From Ideonella sp. (GTDB taxonomy: Bacteria > Pseudomonadota > Gammaproteobacteria > Burkholderiales > Burkholderiaceae_C), in assembly GCF_016702655.1 (NCBI RefSeq), contig NZ_JADJDO010000006.1:1-64000 (forward strand): a stretch of DNA of 64,000 bases. The letters are read 5' to 3'. Below are positions 63,197 to 64,000 of the stretch, piece after piece. Every line of letters starts with the position of its first letter. Within the stretch, counting starts at the first letter, position 1. A model generated the notes under the pieces. The model was not told the origin of the DNA and made no database searches. It saw nothing but the letters and a program-made list of their open reading frames with translations. The translations under genes and the position numbers were made by a program.

Positions 63197-64000
63197 ATGC
63201 GAGATTCTGCCCCCAGCCGCGCCCTGCGCCGGCCACGCCTGCTGATCGTCGGTTGCGGCGACGTGGGCATGCGCGTCGTGCGCCTGCTCGGGCGCCGCTA
63301 CCGGGTGCTCGCGCTGACCTCGAGCGCCGAGCGCTGCGCCGAGCTGCGCGCGGCGGGTGTCGTGCCGCTCGTCGGCGACCTCGACGACGCGCCGACGCTG
63401 GCCCGGCTGGCCGGGCTCGCCGACGCGGTGCTGCACCTCGCGCCGCCCGCCGCCGGCGGGCCGCAAGACCTGCGCACCGCACGCCTGCTGCAGGCACTGG
63501 CGCGCCATGGCCGCCTGCGCAAACTGGTCTATGCCAGCACCAGCGGCGTCTATGGCGACGCCGGCGGCGCGTTCTTCGACGAGACGCGCGCCGTCGATCC
63601 GGCCACCGATCGCGCCCGGCGCCGCGTCGATGCCGAGCGGCGCGTGCGCTGGTTCGGGCGCGCGTTCGGTGTGCGCGTCAGCGTGCTGCGCATTCCCGGC
63701 ATCTACGCGACCGACCGGCCGGGCGGCCACCCGCGCGAGCGCCTGGCGCGCGGCGCGCCGGTGCTGCGTGCCGAGGACGACGTCTACACCAACCACATCC
63801 ACGCCGACGACCTGGCGCGCGCCTGCATCGCCGCGCTGCAACGCGGCCTGCCGCAGCGCATCGTCAACGTCTGCGACGACACCGATCTGAAGATGGGCGA
63901 CTACTTCGACCTCGCGGCGCGCATCTGCGGCATGCCGCCACCGCCGCGCGTGAGCCGCGCGCAGGCGCAAGCCCAGCTTGCGCCCATGCAACTCTCGTTC
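63197..64000 (+). CDS. NAD-dependent epimerase/dehydratase family protein, cut by window end
   Basis: 268 residues are visible and the frame is open to the last base. The dinucleotide loop is LLIVGCGDVGMRVVRLLGRR (residues 15-34), followed by VVPLVGDLDDAPTLARLAGL and VYASTSGVYGDAGGAFFDET, where Tyr is in SGVYGD. VLRIPGIYATDR and NHIHADDLARACIAALQRGL are typical of the YeeZ-like extended SDR group. No YxxxK lysine is obvious, so catalysis may differ from classical epimerases. It diverges from the reductase gene with 43 bases between starts. Confidence 0.88.
   Translation, partial: MRDSAPSRALRRPRLLIVGCGDVGMRVVRLLGRRYRVLALTSSAERCAELRAAGVVPLVGDLDDAPTLARLAGLADAVLHLAPPAAGGPQDLRTARLLQALARHGRLRKLVYASTSGVYGDAGGAFFDETRAVDPATDRARRRVDAERRVRWFGRAFGVRVSVLRIPGIYATDRPGGHPRERLARGAPVLRAEDDVYTNHIHADDLARACIAALQRGLPQRIVNVCDDTDLKMGDYFDLAARICGMPPPPRVSRAQAQAQLAPMQLSF

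Overview
The window reads as a very GC-rich betaproteobacterial chromosome, most likely of the order Burkholderiales. Supporting this (by inference) are the yicC / Ser-Thr kinase / PP2C / rph / rdgB / hemW neighbourhood, a combined DUF3717-DUF1289 protein, a Cupriavidus-type czc order (czcI-C-B-A) and dispersed GC-rich intergenic repeats. No rRNA or species-specific marker is present, so I name no species.

Positions 1-16.8 kb are accessory DNA. A heavy-metal resistance block comes first (P-type ATPase, periplasmic protein, czcI, czcC, czcB, czcA, a P-II-like protein, a small periplasmic protein). Nearly every gene in it is broken by single-base indels although the encoded residues are well conserved. 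Next come a methyltransferase that has lost its stop, an AlkB-type hydroxylase broken by a frameshift with a LuxR-type regulator and two small proteins upstream, a sparse stretch, an AlpA-like regulator and a tyrosine integrase. The integrase marks the right border of an island abutting yicC.

Positions 16.8-33.2 kb are compact, intact core genes: yicC, kinase and phosphatase, rph-rdgB-hemW, a diguanylate cyclase overlapping a MinD/FlhG-like ATPase, a Yellow/MRJP-like lipoprotein facing a LuxR regulator, radC-smr, fkpB-ispH, feoAB with a Fur-box-like site, and serS followed by tRNA-Ser(CGA).

Positions 33.3-38 kb hold a frameshifted secreted metalloprotease, an SRAP protein, a broken IS110-family element, a CBS-domain protein and ThpR. 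At 38-43.4 kb lie a radical SAM enzyme with a MEMO-AMMECR1 fusion protein and a methyltransferase/FAD-oxidoreductase pair that resembles 10-methyl (or furan) fatty-acid synthesis genes.

Positions 43.4-54 kb gather Hsp20, a universal stress protein, an alcohol dehydrogenase, a Crp/Fnr regulator, a NarX/NarL-like two-component pair, and a phosphoribosyltransferase with a dienelactone-hydrolase-like protein. This set recalls the hypoxia/dormancy (DosR) regulon of mycobacteria. Between usp and adh sits a 248-bp element with imperfect terminal inverted repeats.

Positions 54-64 kb carry an envelope-stress cassette (Spy-like protein, OmpR-type regulator, histidine kinase), a saccharopine-dehydrogenase-like oxidoreductase, a MATE exporter, small conserved proteins, a LysR regulator, a 2Fe-2S flavin reductase and an epimerase cut by the window end. 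Two families of GC-rich dispersed repeats recur between genes and have also entered coding sequence.
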